From positions 62,001 through 126,000 of the forward strand of contig QXJR01000019.1 of NCBI GenBank assembly GCA_020975725.1: a stretch of 64,000 nt of DNA. The letters run 5' to 3'. This document shows, one piece after another, positions 29,075-38,716 of this stretch. Made by a program: the position numbers and the translations under genes. The notes below the pieces were generated by a model. The model had not been told where the DNA came from. It ran no database searches and was given only the letters and a program-made list of their open reading frames with translations. Numbering within the stretch: the stretch's first letter is position 1; each line of letters opens with the position of its first letter. Source of the DNA: Picocystis sp. L7 (taxonomy: Eukaryota > Chlorophyta > Picocystophyceae > Picocystales > Picocystaceae).

Positions 29075-29615
29075 TGATGGTCCTATGCACGTCAGCGCAC
29101 CTTCCTTTGTGCCAATCTCCATTCATGATTTGTAGGCATGATCTGCAATGCTGCATCTTGCTTGGCATCACACTGCAGCTCAACGGCAGAAAGATAGATG
29201 CCGCACCATCTGATGGAGATTTTTTTGCCAACAAACGAATAATTTGAGGGGGCTTGCTTCCCGTTTGGTGGGTAACTCAAAGTGGGGTTCTGTTTGCTCC
29301 GGATCGATCCGCTCCGACCGGCCCTTCCTTCTCGCTGCGGAACTTGAGCAGCTGTGTGGCGTTGATAGATGATACACGGCCGAAGGAGCGAACTTTGTGT
29401 ATCCCCTGCCTGCCTGGATAAGTGTCTGCAGTAGCCTTTCTGGGTCCCAGCTGTGAATTCTACTCACGGACAGTTCCGGCTCGATCCTGTTGGTATTGCA
29501 TCGAAGCCAATCTGTTCTCCATGTGGAGACCGAGGCGTACTGCTGGTGCAGGCCATGGCGAATGCATTGAACAGAAATCGTTGCCGTTGGCATTGAATCC
29601 ACTCGAGCAGCACGA
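29075..29615. other. Convergent spacer between RPB3 and the OXA2-like gene
   Basis: This 541-bp stretch is made of two 3' untranslated regions. No gene or repeat was seen. Confidence 0.5.
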
Positions 29616-30677
29616 TCATGGTTTATTGGATTTCTGTCCTCTTTCTCTTTCATTTGCATGCATACGATCCCCATCTTGCTCCTGGCATTCCCGTTCAGCC
29701 TCTCTTTCCGATTTTTCCCCCGTCTGGATATTTTCGCCCTGTTTGTTGTCCTTTTGGGCCCTCTGTTCCCTTAGAAAAGGTTCTAGGTACGCAGCATGCA
29801 CGCGCGGGTCGATGGCCACGGCTGTTCGAAGGCATCGTTCTGCCTCCACGCTGTCCCCTCTCTGTTGGGCCAGGCTGGCCTTGGCTATCCATGCATGCAC
29901 TTGATTTGCATCCAGTTTGGTCGCCCTCTCGAAGAGTGCTTCTGCACGGTCGAGGTTGCCTTGGGTGGCCGTTTTGGCTCCCAGGACGATGGACTTCAGT
30001 GCCTGCATTTTCATCTCCTCTGCGTCTTTGTGCGCGAACACGTTGGTTTGCACGATGGCGGCGGCGTGGTTGCCCATCCAGTAGCACACGGTGGCGTGCG
30101 GTGCCACGCAGGAGGCCAAGAAGACGCCCAGTGCGGTCCAATCTGCAAGCAGCGCTCGCATGTTGGCTCCGTTTGCGGTTGGGGCGACGGCCTGGGTCTG
30201 TTTCCACGGCGCGGTGGACGCTTTGTACGCCAGCGCTGCACACAGCGGCATGAGGGTTCCCCATGCTCCCATGGGCATCTCCCACGCTCTTCCCAGCGTG
30301 TTTTGCGTCAAGTCTTGGAACCAGAGTGCACCTCCAGCCGCCAGGGTGGGTTCCGATTGGGCCAGGGTCCGCACGGCGGAGGAGGCCAGGCCCAGCACGG
30401 GCACGTGGACCGCCACGTGGCCGTACCGTTTCCCGCGATCCGCCCATCCCTTCGTGGGACGCCTCCACGCCTTCCTCTGGGCCGCGGCCAGCGGCCAGAG
30501 CGCCATCCTCGCCGCGAATCCGCAGGCCAACAGGCAGGTCCACCAGCTGGTGTCGCTTCGTGCACGTGCCTCCGCCATGCCGCGCCCCACCGCGTCCCGA
30601 GCGGCGCCCCACCCGAGGAGGAGATCCGTCCCCCCACCTGCCACGTCGGACGGATCCGACTCCGCGGGGCGCCCCAT
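29616..30677 (-). CDS. OXA1/YidC-family membrane insertase with C-terminal TPRs (OXA2-like)
   Basis: The product is 353 residues from the ATG at 30677. Four to five hydrophobic segments (TSWWTCLLACGFAARMALWPL, a segment before GALWFQDLTQ, GTLMPLCAALAY, LGVFLASCVAPHATVCYW) match the Oxa1/Alb3 core, including the R...P-L and the aromatic lumenal loop. A soluble part (about 230-310) holds two TPR-like helical hairpins (GNLDRAEALFERATKLDANQ and GDSVEAERCLRTAVAIDP). Plant mitochondrial OXA2a/b have the same layout and help assemble cytochrome c oxidase. The tail is charged. The start is uncertain: the first residues are not an obvious presequence, and the frame is open further upstream through a (GGT)n run that would encode polyglycine. 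Confidence 0.8.
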   Translation of the reverse strand: MGRPAESDPSDVAGGGTDLLLGWGAARDAVGRGMAEARARSDTSWWTCLLACGFAARMALWPLAAAQRKAWRRPTKGWADRGKRYGHVAVHVPVLGLASSAVRTLAQSEPTLAAGGALWFQDLTQNTLGRAWEMPMGAWGTLMPLCAALAYKASTAPWKQTQAVAPTANGANMRALLADWTALGVFLASCVAPHATVCYWMGNHAAAIVQTNVFAHKDAEEMKMQALKSIVLGAKTATQGNLDRAEALFERATKLDANQVHAWIAKASLAQQRGDSVEAERCLRTAVAIDPRVHAAYLEPFLREQRAQKDNKQGENIQTGEKSEREAERECQEQDGDRMHANERERGQKSNKP

Positions 30678-31586
30678 ATTCGCCCTCGTTGTGCCACGTG
30701 GATCGCCACCACCACCACCACCACCACCACCGAAGGGGACGTCGGTTCCCACTGGTGGAGTTGGGAGTAAAGGACCGGTTGAAATGGAACGAAAGGGCGT
30801 TTCGTGACGCCTTCCTCGGTCTCGTCCCACACGAACCCAGGTGGAAATGGGAAAGGCAACCCATGGACGAACCCGACCGGAGACAGAGGACACATGGTCG
30901 TTCCCAGGTCGGCCATGGACCATGGACCAGGTCGCTTCTGGTCCATCGGTCGACGATTGGACTCCCCGCGACCTCCCCATTGAAGGCAAAGGTCATGCTG
31001 GAACAGAAGATCCATTTCGACTTGACTGGCCGTGCACCACCTCGTCGCGTCCCTCGGACTCGAGTCCAATTGGCGAACGCGGACAAGCTCGCGTCACGCC
31101 CTCAACAAGACATCCATCCGAGCTCCTTTTGCTTTCAAGAGTCAAGCTCAACAATGCCCAATCAAACCTACTGCCCTCGGAACAAGACCTTGGTGGACCC
31201 ACCCAGGTGTTGGTTCTGCGTAGCAATGGTGGGCAACACCACCTCCACGACCGTCCTTGGCCACGCTTCGATTCGAATCTTCGTTTGCCTCTCGTTCGGC
31301 CGTTGGACTCCATCTCGGTGTCCCGTTCCAACCCAGGTCTCGAAAGGAGGTCCGTTTCCAATCTCCATGGAACCTCGTCTCCCGATCGAACCCGAAACCG
31401 TTTTCCCGATCGAACGGTTCGTTTGCTAGGGAAACCGGCATCGGATCGCCTGTGGTGGACTCGCGGCGCCTGGTACAACCCGTTCGTTTCCGTACACAAC
31501 GGTTGTGTACCCTAGCACCAACCGCCGGGGATCCTCGGGGCGAACGGGGCGTCCTCTCATCCCTGCGACGGTGGTGAAGCGGCACC
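30678..31586. other. Divergent promoter region, OXA2-like and glucosidase I
   Basis: No supported gene in this 0.9-kb stretch. It contains the (CCA)n microsatellite and TTCGAA/GATCGAAC-type near-palindromes around 31380-31425. Confidence 0.5.
30706..30731 (+). repeat. (CCA)n microsatellite
   Basis: About 8.7 uninterrupted CCA copies lie 29 bp upstream of the chosen OXA2-like start. On the minus strand they read (GGT)n in the leader or, if translation starts further upstream, polyglycine. Confidence 0.9.
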
Positions 31587-34214
31587 ATGGACGCGAAGAA
31601 GAGGAAGAAGGAAAGCAAACGCAGCCAAACCAAACCAGACGTGGCTTTGGACCGTTCAGATCGACACGGTGGAAAGAAAGCGTCAAACAGATGCATTCCA
31701 ACGAGGTGGAGAGGTGCATTTGCAGCAGCAGCAGCCTTGGGCTTGGCAATGGTATGGGTCCACGGGCAAGGATGGTGGCAGAAGTGGATCAAGGGAAGGC
31801 ATCCCACCTTGGTGAGCTTGGTGGATGATGGTACTGTGCCCATGCACGGTGCCTATCGACCGGCTGCATTGGCGTCCATGAGAGCAAGGAGAAAAACGTC
31901 GCCCATCGGCGCCTTCGCGTGGCATAGAGGAGGCGGAAGCGACTTACGGACCGCTTTCTCCTTGGCGCACGATGCAAAGTTCGAACAGGGGGACCTCATG
32001 TTCAGCGATGGATCTGGCTATCACCTGCACCAGGCTCAAGGGGCTCGGGTGGAGGCCCTGGTGGAGGATCAAGATCCCAGTGGAAAAGTCTGGACCATGC
32101 GCCTGCACATGCCGGAACTGCAAATTGAGCCCTCCGATCGTGCAGAATCAGAGGGACGCAAACTGCCAGTGGGAGAAAGGCTTTCTAGGGTTGTATTCTA
32201 TGTCAGCGACGAATCCGGGGGTGAAGCGATCCCGGTCCGTTCTGGCTCGTACGACCAGAAAAAGTTTCCAAAGCAGATGACCGTGGATCGCAAGGAAGGA
32301 ATGCCTAGTGGTGTGTCTGGCGATGTGGCAATTCGTGGAAAAACGACCGACAAGCGGCACTGGCTTCTTCGTGCTTCGGCATCGAAGGCATCGCTTTACC
32401 CACAGATTTGGGCCACATGCGACGGTGCCTCCTACAATGCCACCCAGGTTGTAGCAAAGAGGCTTTGGAGGGTTGCTGCAGAACGAGCTGATGGCAGATT
32501 TGAGGCAAGGCTTCCCAATCGTACTGCATGTCCTCGTCCCAACTTTGTTGCACTTGAGTGGATTGCACTCCCTCCGTTCGATATCACTGTGTCTATGTTT
32601 GAAGCGTCTGATGTATCCAGTCGTGCCGGGAATGGTACTCCTAGTTCAATAACTTCTGTGGACCAGGAAGATCCCATGCTGGACGGTGTGGAAGCGCTAG
32701 AGCCCTGTTCAGCGAAAGAGGATCGTTTCGAAGCCCAGGTATGCTCCCACCGTGCAGCTTTTGCAGCCCGCTTCCGTCGGCTCTTTCAGCTTCACGCCCA
32801 ACCCGGGGTGGGAGTAGCGGCTGAGCAAGTAGCCAGGGAAGCTCTCAGCCAACTGCTGGCTGGCATAGGATACTTCCACGGCCATTCTCTGTTGTCGTCT
32901 TCGAGGCAAGTACCTGGAATTCGAAAGGGTCCAGTCTCCGAGCTCCTCACCGCCGTTCCTGCTCGCGGTACCTTTCCTCGTGGGTTTCTGTGGGACGAAG
33001 GCTTCCACCAGCTGCTGATTGCAAGATGGAGCGGTCCTACTTCCAGGCTTATCTTTGCTCATTGGCTGGACCTCATGGATGAGAACGGATGGATTCCAAG
33101 GGAGCAAATACTAGGAATTGAAGCCAGGCAGAGGGTGCCATCAGAGTTTGTAGTCCAGTATGCCACCGATGCCAACCCGCCTGCTCTCCTGCTTGTTGTG
33201 GAAGAAGTGCTTGATCGCATCGATGCAGGGGCGCTGGATGAAGATGAAGTGAGTGCTTGGAAATCGTTCTTCACAGCTGCTTGGCCAAAGTTAGTGCTCT
33301 GGGTGAACTGGTACCAGAAATCGCAAGCTGGACCATTGCCATGGAGCTTCCAGTGGAAAGGAAGGGATCCAGCAACTGACCGGGAGCTAAATCCTAAAAC
33401 GCTGATGTCTGGGTTGGACGACTATCCTCGTGCTTCACATCCTGACAATAGCGAGCGCCATTTGGACCTGTTCTGTTGGATGGCTCTCGCGTACAGAGTG
33501 ATGGCTCGGCTGGCACGCAGCTGCGGCATGCCGGAAGATGACAGGGCCACATTTGAAGACCTGAGAGATGCGACAGCTGATCTTGCTTTGCTGCATAAGC
33601 TTCATTTCAACGAACAACTGGGGTTTTTCTCGGATTATGGAAAACATACAGACACCTTGGTCGAGCGCGAGATCAAGGCAGTTGGTGCTAATGGTGCGAT
33701 TGAGACAGTGAGGATTCGAGAAACTGTTGTTTCTGACTTGCCCTCTCATCGCTTCGTTCCTCACTATGGGTACGTCAATCTGTTTCCTCTTATGTTCAAG
33801 TTGTTGGATGCAAACAGTGAAGTGATGCGCAGACAGCTCGAGATGTTACGTTCTGAGGACCACTTATGGACACCGTTTGGGCTCCGGTCGCTCTCAAAGT
33901 CAAGTCCCCTCTATCAGAAACACAATACAATGCACGACCCGCCGTACTGGAGAGGTGCCATATGGATAAATATAAATTATCTGGTGGTGAAGGCTTTGGA
34001 ATTTTATGCCCACGTTCCTGGTCAGAACCAGAAGTTGATTGCCCAAACGCACCAGGAACTGAAGACAGCTTTGATGAAAAGTGTTGTGGATCAATATTCA
34101 AGAGATGGGTTCTTTTTCGAGCAATACAACGACGAGACTGGAAGAGGGCAAGGAGCCCACCCATTTACCGGATGGACAACACTGATCGTGCTAATCATGG
34201 AGAGCAAGATATAA
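31587..34214 (+). CDS. GCS1: Mannosyl-oligosaccharide glucosidase (glucosidase I, GH63)
   Basis: The 875-residue type II ER protein has a very basic cytosolic start (MDAKKRKKESKR), an anchor at about 43-58 and a lumenal GH63 enzyme. GH63 landmarks are FPRGFLWDEGFHQLLI (about 460), NGWIPREQILGIEA, SGLDDYPR, LDLFCWMALAYR, FVPHYGYVNLFPLM and PPYWRGAIWININYL (about 785). It trims the outermost alpha-1,2 glucose from Glc3Man9GlcNAc2 on new glycoproteins. The length is close to plant and human enzymes. No introns. The 5' third looks GC-richer than the 3' third. The ATG at 31587 is preceded by CACC. Confidence 0.95.
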   Translation: MDAKKRKKESKRSQTKPDVALDRSDRHGGKKASNRCIPTRWRGAFAAAAALGLAMVWVHGQGWWQKWIKGRHPTLVSLVDDGTVPMHGAYRPAALASMRARRKTSPIGAFAWHRGGGSDLRTAFSLAHDAKFEQGDLMFSDGSGYHLHQAQGARVEALVEDQDPSGKVWTMRLHMPELQIEPSDRAESEGRKLPVGERLSRVVFYVSDESGGEAIPVRSGSYDQKKFPKQMTVDRKEGMPSGVSGDVAIRGKTTDKRHWLLRASASKASLYPQIWATCDGASYNATQVVAKRLWRVAAERADGRFEARLPNRTACPRPNFVALEWIALPPFDITVSMFEASDVSSRAGNGTPSSITSVDQEDPMLDGVEALEPCSAKEDRFEAQVCSHRAAFAARFRRLFQLHAQPGVGVAAEQVAREALSQLLAGIGYFHGHSLLSSSRQVPGIRKGPVSELLTAVPARGTFPRGFLWDEGFHQLLIARWSGPTSRLIFAHWLDLMDENGWIPREQILGIEARQRVPSEFVVQYATDANPPALLLVVEEVLDRIDAGALDEDEVSAWKSFFTAAWPKLVLWVNWYQKSQAGPLPWSFQWKGRDPATDRELNPKTLMSGLDDYPRASHPDNSERHLDLFCWMALAYRVMARLARSCGMPEDDRATFEDLRDATADLALLHKLHFNEQLGFFSDYGKHTDTLVEREIKAVGANGAIETVRIRETVVSDLPSHRFVPHYGYVNLFPLMFKLLDANSEVMRRQLEMLRSEDHLWTPFGLRSLSKSSPLYQKHNTMHDPPYWRGAIWININYLVVKALEFYAHVPGQNQKLIAQTHQELKTALMKSVVDQYSRDGFFFEQYNDETGRGQGAHPFTGWTTLIVLIMESKI

Positions 34215-34346
34215 ACAACCGTCGATGCCAATTTTTCTTTCGGTAGTTAGACAGCGATAGAGACTAGCCATCCATGGCTAGCTAAGGGATCCAATAAATG
34301 CAACACAGGGTGAACCCTGTAGATCGCACATCCTTATTCGTTATTA

Positions 34347-36815
34347 CTACTCGTACAAGGCAGACATCAACTTTGCAAGCAACTTCCTACAACCGGCCTT
34401 GGTTGTTGTCGGCGTTGCCATCAAATACACCACATTTCCCAATGGCCGAGCAAAAATGCCCTGGGAACGGAGGCTCTTGACGATGCTGGCCGAGGCTGTA
34501 GATCCATACCCTGCATCTCTGGCATTCATCTCCACCGCAAAAACGGTACCCAGTGGAAGGACTCTTCGTACTTTCGGATCCAGAGAGATCTCTGTCGCCA
34601 TAGCTTCATCCCAAAGGTCTGTAAGCTTGGATTTTCCTACATTTTCAGTAGCCCCCTCAAGTCCCTCGGATCTTTCATGCCCAGGGTAATTAGGATTGGA
34701 GGTTTTGTCGCAGTAAATATCCAATGCTGCTACTGACACTTGGCAACCAATTGGATGCGCTGTGTAGGAGTGGCCGTGCAGAAGGGCCTCCATTTTTGAG
34801 GGCCCCTCAAATGCTTTAAATACTTCTTCTCTGGCCAATGTTACTGACAAGGGCAACATCCCACCGGTCAGTAGTTTAGCATAGCAACCTATGTCAGGCG
34901 CTTCACCCAACAACTCTGCCGCACTCTCTGATCCTAGGCGCCATATCCCCGAGAATACTTCATCGAAAATCACTGGGATGCCCCTGTGTCTGCACTCCTG
35001 CACTACGAGTCTTTGCCAAAGCGGGTCAATGAGATTCATGCCCCCTGCACCTTGCAAGACTGCCTCCATGATGCAAGCCCCAAGTTGAATGCCTCCTTCG
35101 CTTGCACTGTCCAATGCTTCTTGTATGCTTTCAAGATAGAACTGAGCCAATCCGTTTTTGCCACGCTCCTCGGCAAAAACCTCCTCCTTTGACGAAAGCA
35201 ATAGTTCGTCGCCAAGGAGCCCTCTTGGGAGCTTTTGCTGCAGTTCCTCACTCAACATCACTTTCCACTGCCCATCGCAAATAGCTGCGTGTGGAGGGTC
35301 CAAGAAAAAACCTTGTGCTCGATACCAGGGCGTCTGCATTTCGCCGTTGAATACTGAGGGAGGGCTACACTGCATTGCCCCTAGGGTGTCACCATGGTAG
35401 GAGTTTTGCAACCCAATCACGTGCAGCTTCAACGGCTCTGCATTTTCGTCGCGATCTAGCAGGTTGGCATCAACGGCAAACTTTCGAAGCGCCATCTTGA
35501 GACCCACTTCTACGGCAGTGGATCCGTCGTCCGAGAAGAATACCCTCGATGCCCAGTTGCGTCCCACTCCACGAAGCAAACGTTCCGAAAGTTCCAAAGC
35601 CGGTGCATGTACTGTTTCAGGAAAGATTACATGGCCGTACCTTCCGGCAGCTTGCGCAATATTACGTACAAGTGTGGTGCTTTGTGTCGCGGAGACACCC
35701 TGGGTCCACCAACTAGCAACACCATCAAAGGCAGCCTGGAACTCACTAGCACCACTGCCTGAGGATGATGCGCCCTTGAAAAGCATCAATTGCTCTCCAC
35801 ATCTACCATCAATGACCGTTGTACCTAGTCCCACAGACTTGTGCTGCGTAAAAGGCCACCAAAACACGTTCCTTGCCCGTTCGGCCATACTCTCGAGATC
35901 TGAGAAGCGATCGGCTGCACGCCTAATCAAGCTTTGTCTCAGCTCGTCGAATGTTCCAGCTGTCGCCACAATCCAATTGGCCATCTGCTCGTCCATTTCA
36001 GCAACATTGGGGCCCGGCTCTTGTCCTTGAAGGGATTGGGTGATGCGCCACACTTCGGTCCTTGCATCCACGTGCTTCTGGATGGCCCGCTCGTTGCCAA
36101 GCTCTCCGCCCATCATCACGATTGCATCCACATCATAGCCTCTCAGGAGGAGAGTTTCGTACGCCGAGATTGTGGAAGAAATTCCACCTAGCCTAGGGTC
36201 TCCCACCAGCACGACCGGCAGACGGAAGGGCCTGAGCAAGTCGCACTGCAGCGTGCCGGACGGTCCAGGACTTGCAGGCCCTCCCGCACCTTCCACAACT
36301 ACCATGGCTTTCTTCATGCTTTCATCCGACAGTGAAGACGCGAAGGTTCTTAACTCGCGAGCAATGCGAGACACCAGGCGATTGTCCGACACGTGCCTTC
36401 CTTCCTTCTGGCAGGCCAAGTCTGGGCTTGCTGGCAACTCCCATGCATAGAGCACACCGCACCGGCGCGGAGGTTCCTCGCTTTGTGCGCTTCCTTTTCC
36501 GTTCCACGTTTCGTTCCAGGATCCTCCACCACTTGTCCTGTTCCTAGGATCGTATCCGTTGCGATGGAGGTGTGCTTTCCACAGCTCTGCTGCATGTGGT
36601 CCGTGTTCCACTTCCAAGCATTGTCCAGCCCTGGCCACACACCTAGCATCGCTGTCTCTTGGGAAGCCTGTTTGCAGTGGCTTCAAGTACATCCATCCAG
36701 CCTGTGCACGTGCTGCAGCAGCTGCCAATCCTGCACTGATTGCAGTCTTTCCCACACCAGTGTTGGCTCCCAACACGGCGAAGCTGGCCAGTTGTGCGGG
36801 GAAACGCACGGCCAT
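34347..36815 (-). CDS. BIO3-BIO1: Bifunctional dethiobiotin synthetase / DAPA aminotransferase
   Basis: One 822-residue reading frame joins two biotin enzymes. BioD comes first: P-loop GANTGVGKT (16-24), YLKPLQTG and VVEGAGGPASP. BioA follows from about residue 315: FWWPFTQHKSV, FFSDDGSTAVEVGLKMA, NSYHGDTLGAMQCSP, VIFDEVFSGIWRLG, the PLP-lysine region CYAKLLTGG and LHGHSYTAHPIGC. It converts KAPA to DAPA and then dethiobiotin, steps 2 and 3 from pimeloyl precursors. The fusion order and gene structure match plant and fungal BIO3-BIO1, which is mitochondrial in plants. The N terminus is short and only weakly presequence-like. GTTAAC lies about 171 bp upstream. It is convergent with glucosidase I (132 bp). 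Confidence 0.95.
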   Translation of the reverse strand: MAVRFPAQLASFAVLGANTGVGKTAISAGLAAAAARAQAGWMYLKPLQTGFPRDSDARCVARAGQCLEVEHGPHAAELWKAHLHRNGYDPRNRTSGGGSWNETWNGKGSAQSEEPPRRCGVLYAWELPASPDLACQKEGRHVSDNRLVSRIARELRTFASSLSDESMKKAMVVVEGAGGPASPGPSGTLQCDLLRPFRLPVVLVGDPRLGGISSTISAYETLLLRGYDVDAIVMMGGELGNERAIQKHVDARTEVWRITQSLQGQEPGPNVAEMDEQMANWIVATAGTFDELRQSLIRRAADRFSDLESMAERARNVFWWPFTQHKSVGLGTTVIDGRCGEQLMLFKGASSSGSGASEFQAAFDGVASWWTQGVSATQSTTLVRNIAQAAGRYGHVIFPETVHAPALELSERLLRGVGRNWASRVFFSDDGSTAVEVGLKMALRKFAVDANLLDRDENAEPLKLHVIGLQNSYHGDTLGAMQCSPPSVFNGEMQTPWYRAQGFFLDPPHAAICDGQWKVMLSEELQQKLPRGLLGDELLLSSKEEVFAEERGKNGLAQFYLESIQEALDSASEGGIQLGACIMEAVLQGAGGMNLIDPLWQRLVVQECRHRGIPVIFDEVFSGIWRLGSESAAELLGEAPDIGCYAKLLTGGMLPLSVTLAREEVFKAFEGPSKMEALLHGHSYTAHPIGCQVSVAALDIYCDKTSNPNYPGHERSEGLEGATENVGKSKLTDLWDEAMATEISLDPKVRRVLPLGTVFAVEMNARDAGYGSTASASIVKSLRSQGIFARPLGNVVYLMATPTTTKAGCRKLLAKLMSALYE

Positions 36816-37156
36816 GGCGATGCCGGATGTCGGGAACGCACGTGTGGCTCCTCCTGCGCCTCCGAAGGATCTTCAAGCGCACAAAAGCGATCCCACTCGC
36901 GTCGCAAGAGCAAGGGAAGCGCCGACGCGACGCGCGTAACGCTCTTCCGACACGTCCACCGCCACTTCTGTTCGATGAACATCTAGTTAACTTTGGACTC
37001 CAGTGGAAATCGTGAGGGCCGAATAGGACTTAACACGGGGTAAATTCGGAGGGGGTCTTGGCCACCTCGTTCGGCTGAACTTGTGCGTTAACATTTCCAT
37101 CCTGGGAGGTTCGTCGGGGGTTGTGGGTACCTAAATTCGAGGTTAACATCGTGGCC
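36816..37156. promoter_or_regulatory. Divergent promoter, BIO3-BIO1 and F-box/LRR gene
   Basis: This 341-bp spacer separates two start codons. It holds three GTTAAC sites (36986-36991, 37087-37092, 37142-37147), the last only 9 bp before the F-box gene ATG, plus a CTTAAC near 37029. A bidirectional promoter is likely; no TATA box is seen. Confidence 0.55.
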
Positions 37157-38716
37157 ATGGCTCCTCCCACGGTTCGTGCGTTGCGGTTGGCCAAGGCTCG
37201 GGAAGCCGAAGAACTCCTTCTTTCGGGGGAAGAGGAGGACGTGAACCGACGAGGAACGCCACGTGGATCCACGTGGACCCGCCCTCGACGAATCTCAGCC
37301 ACAAACGAGGCTCCTCGAAACGTCGCACGTGAGGATCGGATCGACCCAGCACCGTCGCGTGCGGGACCTGTGGATCCAATCGAAAGGCGAAGGAATGGCA
37401 CGGACGTGTACGAGAACAGGGATGGAACGGGTGAAGATCCGTTCGCCAAGCTGCCCACAGAATGCTTGGAAATGGTGGCGTCCAGGATGTCCTTGAAAGA
37501 TGCAAGCAGAGCTGCCTGCAGCTGCAGGACTTGGGCACAATACCTGAGGAAGATAAAATTGAACACAAAGGTTCTGGTCGTGCCCAACCATGTCAACATT
37601 CAAGGGCTTGCGAACCTGGTGGAATCCTATCCGAAACTGCAGGAACTCTCCCTCAAGAGGTGCGTTCGAGCCGCCAAGCTGGATCAGGGAGAAAACATGA
37701 CCCGGGTGATGGGGTCCCTCGTGGGAATCCCCATCCAAAAGCTGGCGATCCCAGGATGCTCCCTTGAAGGAATGGACATGGGAACACTGCTGGCCTTGCT
37801 GCCGAACCTCCACCATTTGGACCTTAGCGGATGCCCAGGCCTCGACGATGCCATCCTCTTCTACCTGGCAAGGAGGAGAAATCCGAACGAACCACCGCAC
37901 ATCCGCTCCTTGGTGCTGAGCAGATGTCCCGAAATATCCCCTGGCGGAATCCGTGCTCTCTTTCAAGGACCAATCACCAGTGCTTCCCTGGAAAATCTGG
38001 ATATCAGCCACTCCCCATGCGACAACAACACCTTCAAGCTCTCGCGGTGCATGAAGCTGGCCACCATCCGGGCTGTGGGCATGCGCAACCTCACTGAACT
38101 CAACCTGCGCTTGCCAGGAAGCCATGTGCTGGAGGAGCTGAACTTTGCCAGTGGCTCCTTGGAGAGATGCACATTGGAACTCCCCACCTTGAAAAAATTG
38201 TCCCTGGCCAACAACACGAAGCTTTGGTTCCTCTCCTTGAGCTGTCCCAAGATGGAGAACATCAGCCTTTCCGCATGCAGCAAACTAGAGTTCCTGGGAT
38301 GGGACCAAAGCATGGGGTACATGGGCAGAAAGGTCAAGTTTTTAAACATAAATGGATGCTACTCCCTCTCAAGCGGACAGATGGAAGAGGTGCTTCCCAC
38401 CCTGGAAGAGCTGGAAGCTTTGGACATGGACGGTTGTCGGGGGATCACCAGACTCACCAACTACAGCCCATCCTTGACCAAGGTCAGTGCCAACGGGTGT
38501 CCATACATTACAAAGGTGGAGGTAGGAAGCAACGCCTTCCACACACTGTTTGCAAGTGGCTGCACAAACCTCATCACGGTCCATGTGAGCTCTGCCGCTT
38601 TACAGGTGCTGGACCTGACCAACTGCTCCAGGTTGACCAACCTGGAGGCAGGGGACTTGCATGGGATTCCTCACCTCAGCCTCGCAGGTTGTACAAGTCT
38701 TCCTCCTCCAAGGTAG
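37157..38716 (+). CDS. F-box / leucine-rich-repeat protein
   Basis: The 519-residue protein has a disordered, charged N terminus (about 1-95). An F-box follows (about 96-140; DPFAKLPTECLEMVASRMSLKDASRAACSCRTW). Roughly twelve irregular Cys-containing LRRs run to the end (LDLSGCPGLDD, LVLSRCPEISPGG, LNINGCYSLSSGQ, LDMDGCRGITRL, LDLTNCSRLTNL). This is the layout of SCF substrate receptors of the FBXL type: the F-box binds SKP1 and the LRR arc picks the target. The target is unknown. Translation stops shortly after the last LRR, where the AAG-GTAGTG context could also be a splice donor, so a longer spliced C terminus cannot be ruled out. Confidence 0.88.
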   Translation: MAPPTVRALRLAKAREAEELLLSGEEEDVNRRGTPRGSTWTRPRRISATNEAPRNVAREDRIDPAPSRAGPVDPIERRRNGTDVYENRDGTGEDPFAKLPTECLEMVASRMSLKDASRAACSCRTWAQYLRKIKLNTKVLVVPNHVNIQGLANLVESYPKLQELSLKRCVRAAKLDQGENMTRVMGSLVGIPIQKLAIPGCSLEGMDMGTLLALLPNLHHLDLSGCPGLDDAILFYLARRRNPNEPPHIRSLVLSRCPEISPGGIRALFQGPITSASLENLDISHSPCDNNTFKLSRCMKLATIRAVGMRNLTELNLRLPGSHVLEELNFASGSLERCTLELPTLKKLSLANNTKLWFLSLSCPKMENISLSACSKLEFLGWDQSMGYMGRKVKFLNINGCYSLSSGQMEEVLPTLEELEALDMDGCRGITRLTNYSPSLTKVSANGCPYITKVEVGSNAFHTLFASGCTNLITVHVSSAALQVLDLTNCSRLTNLEAGDLHGIPHLSLAGCTSLPPPR

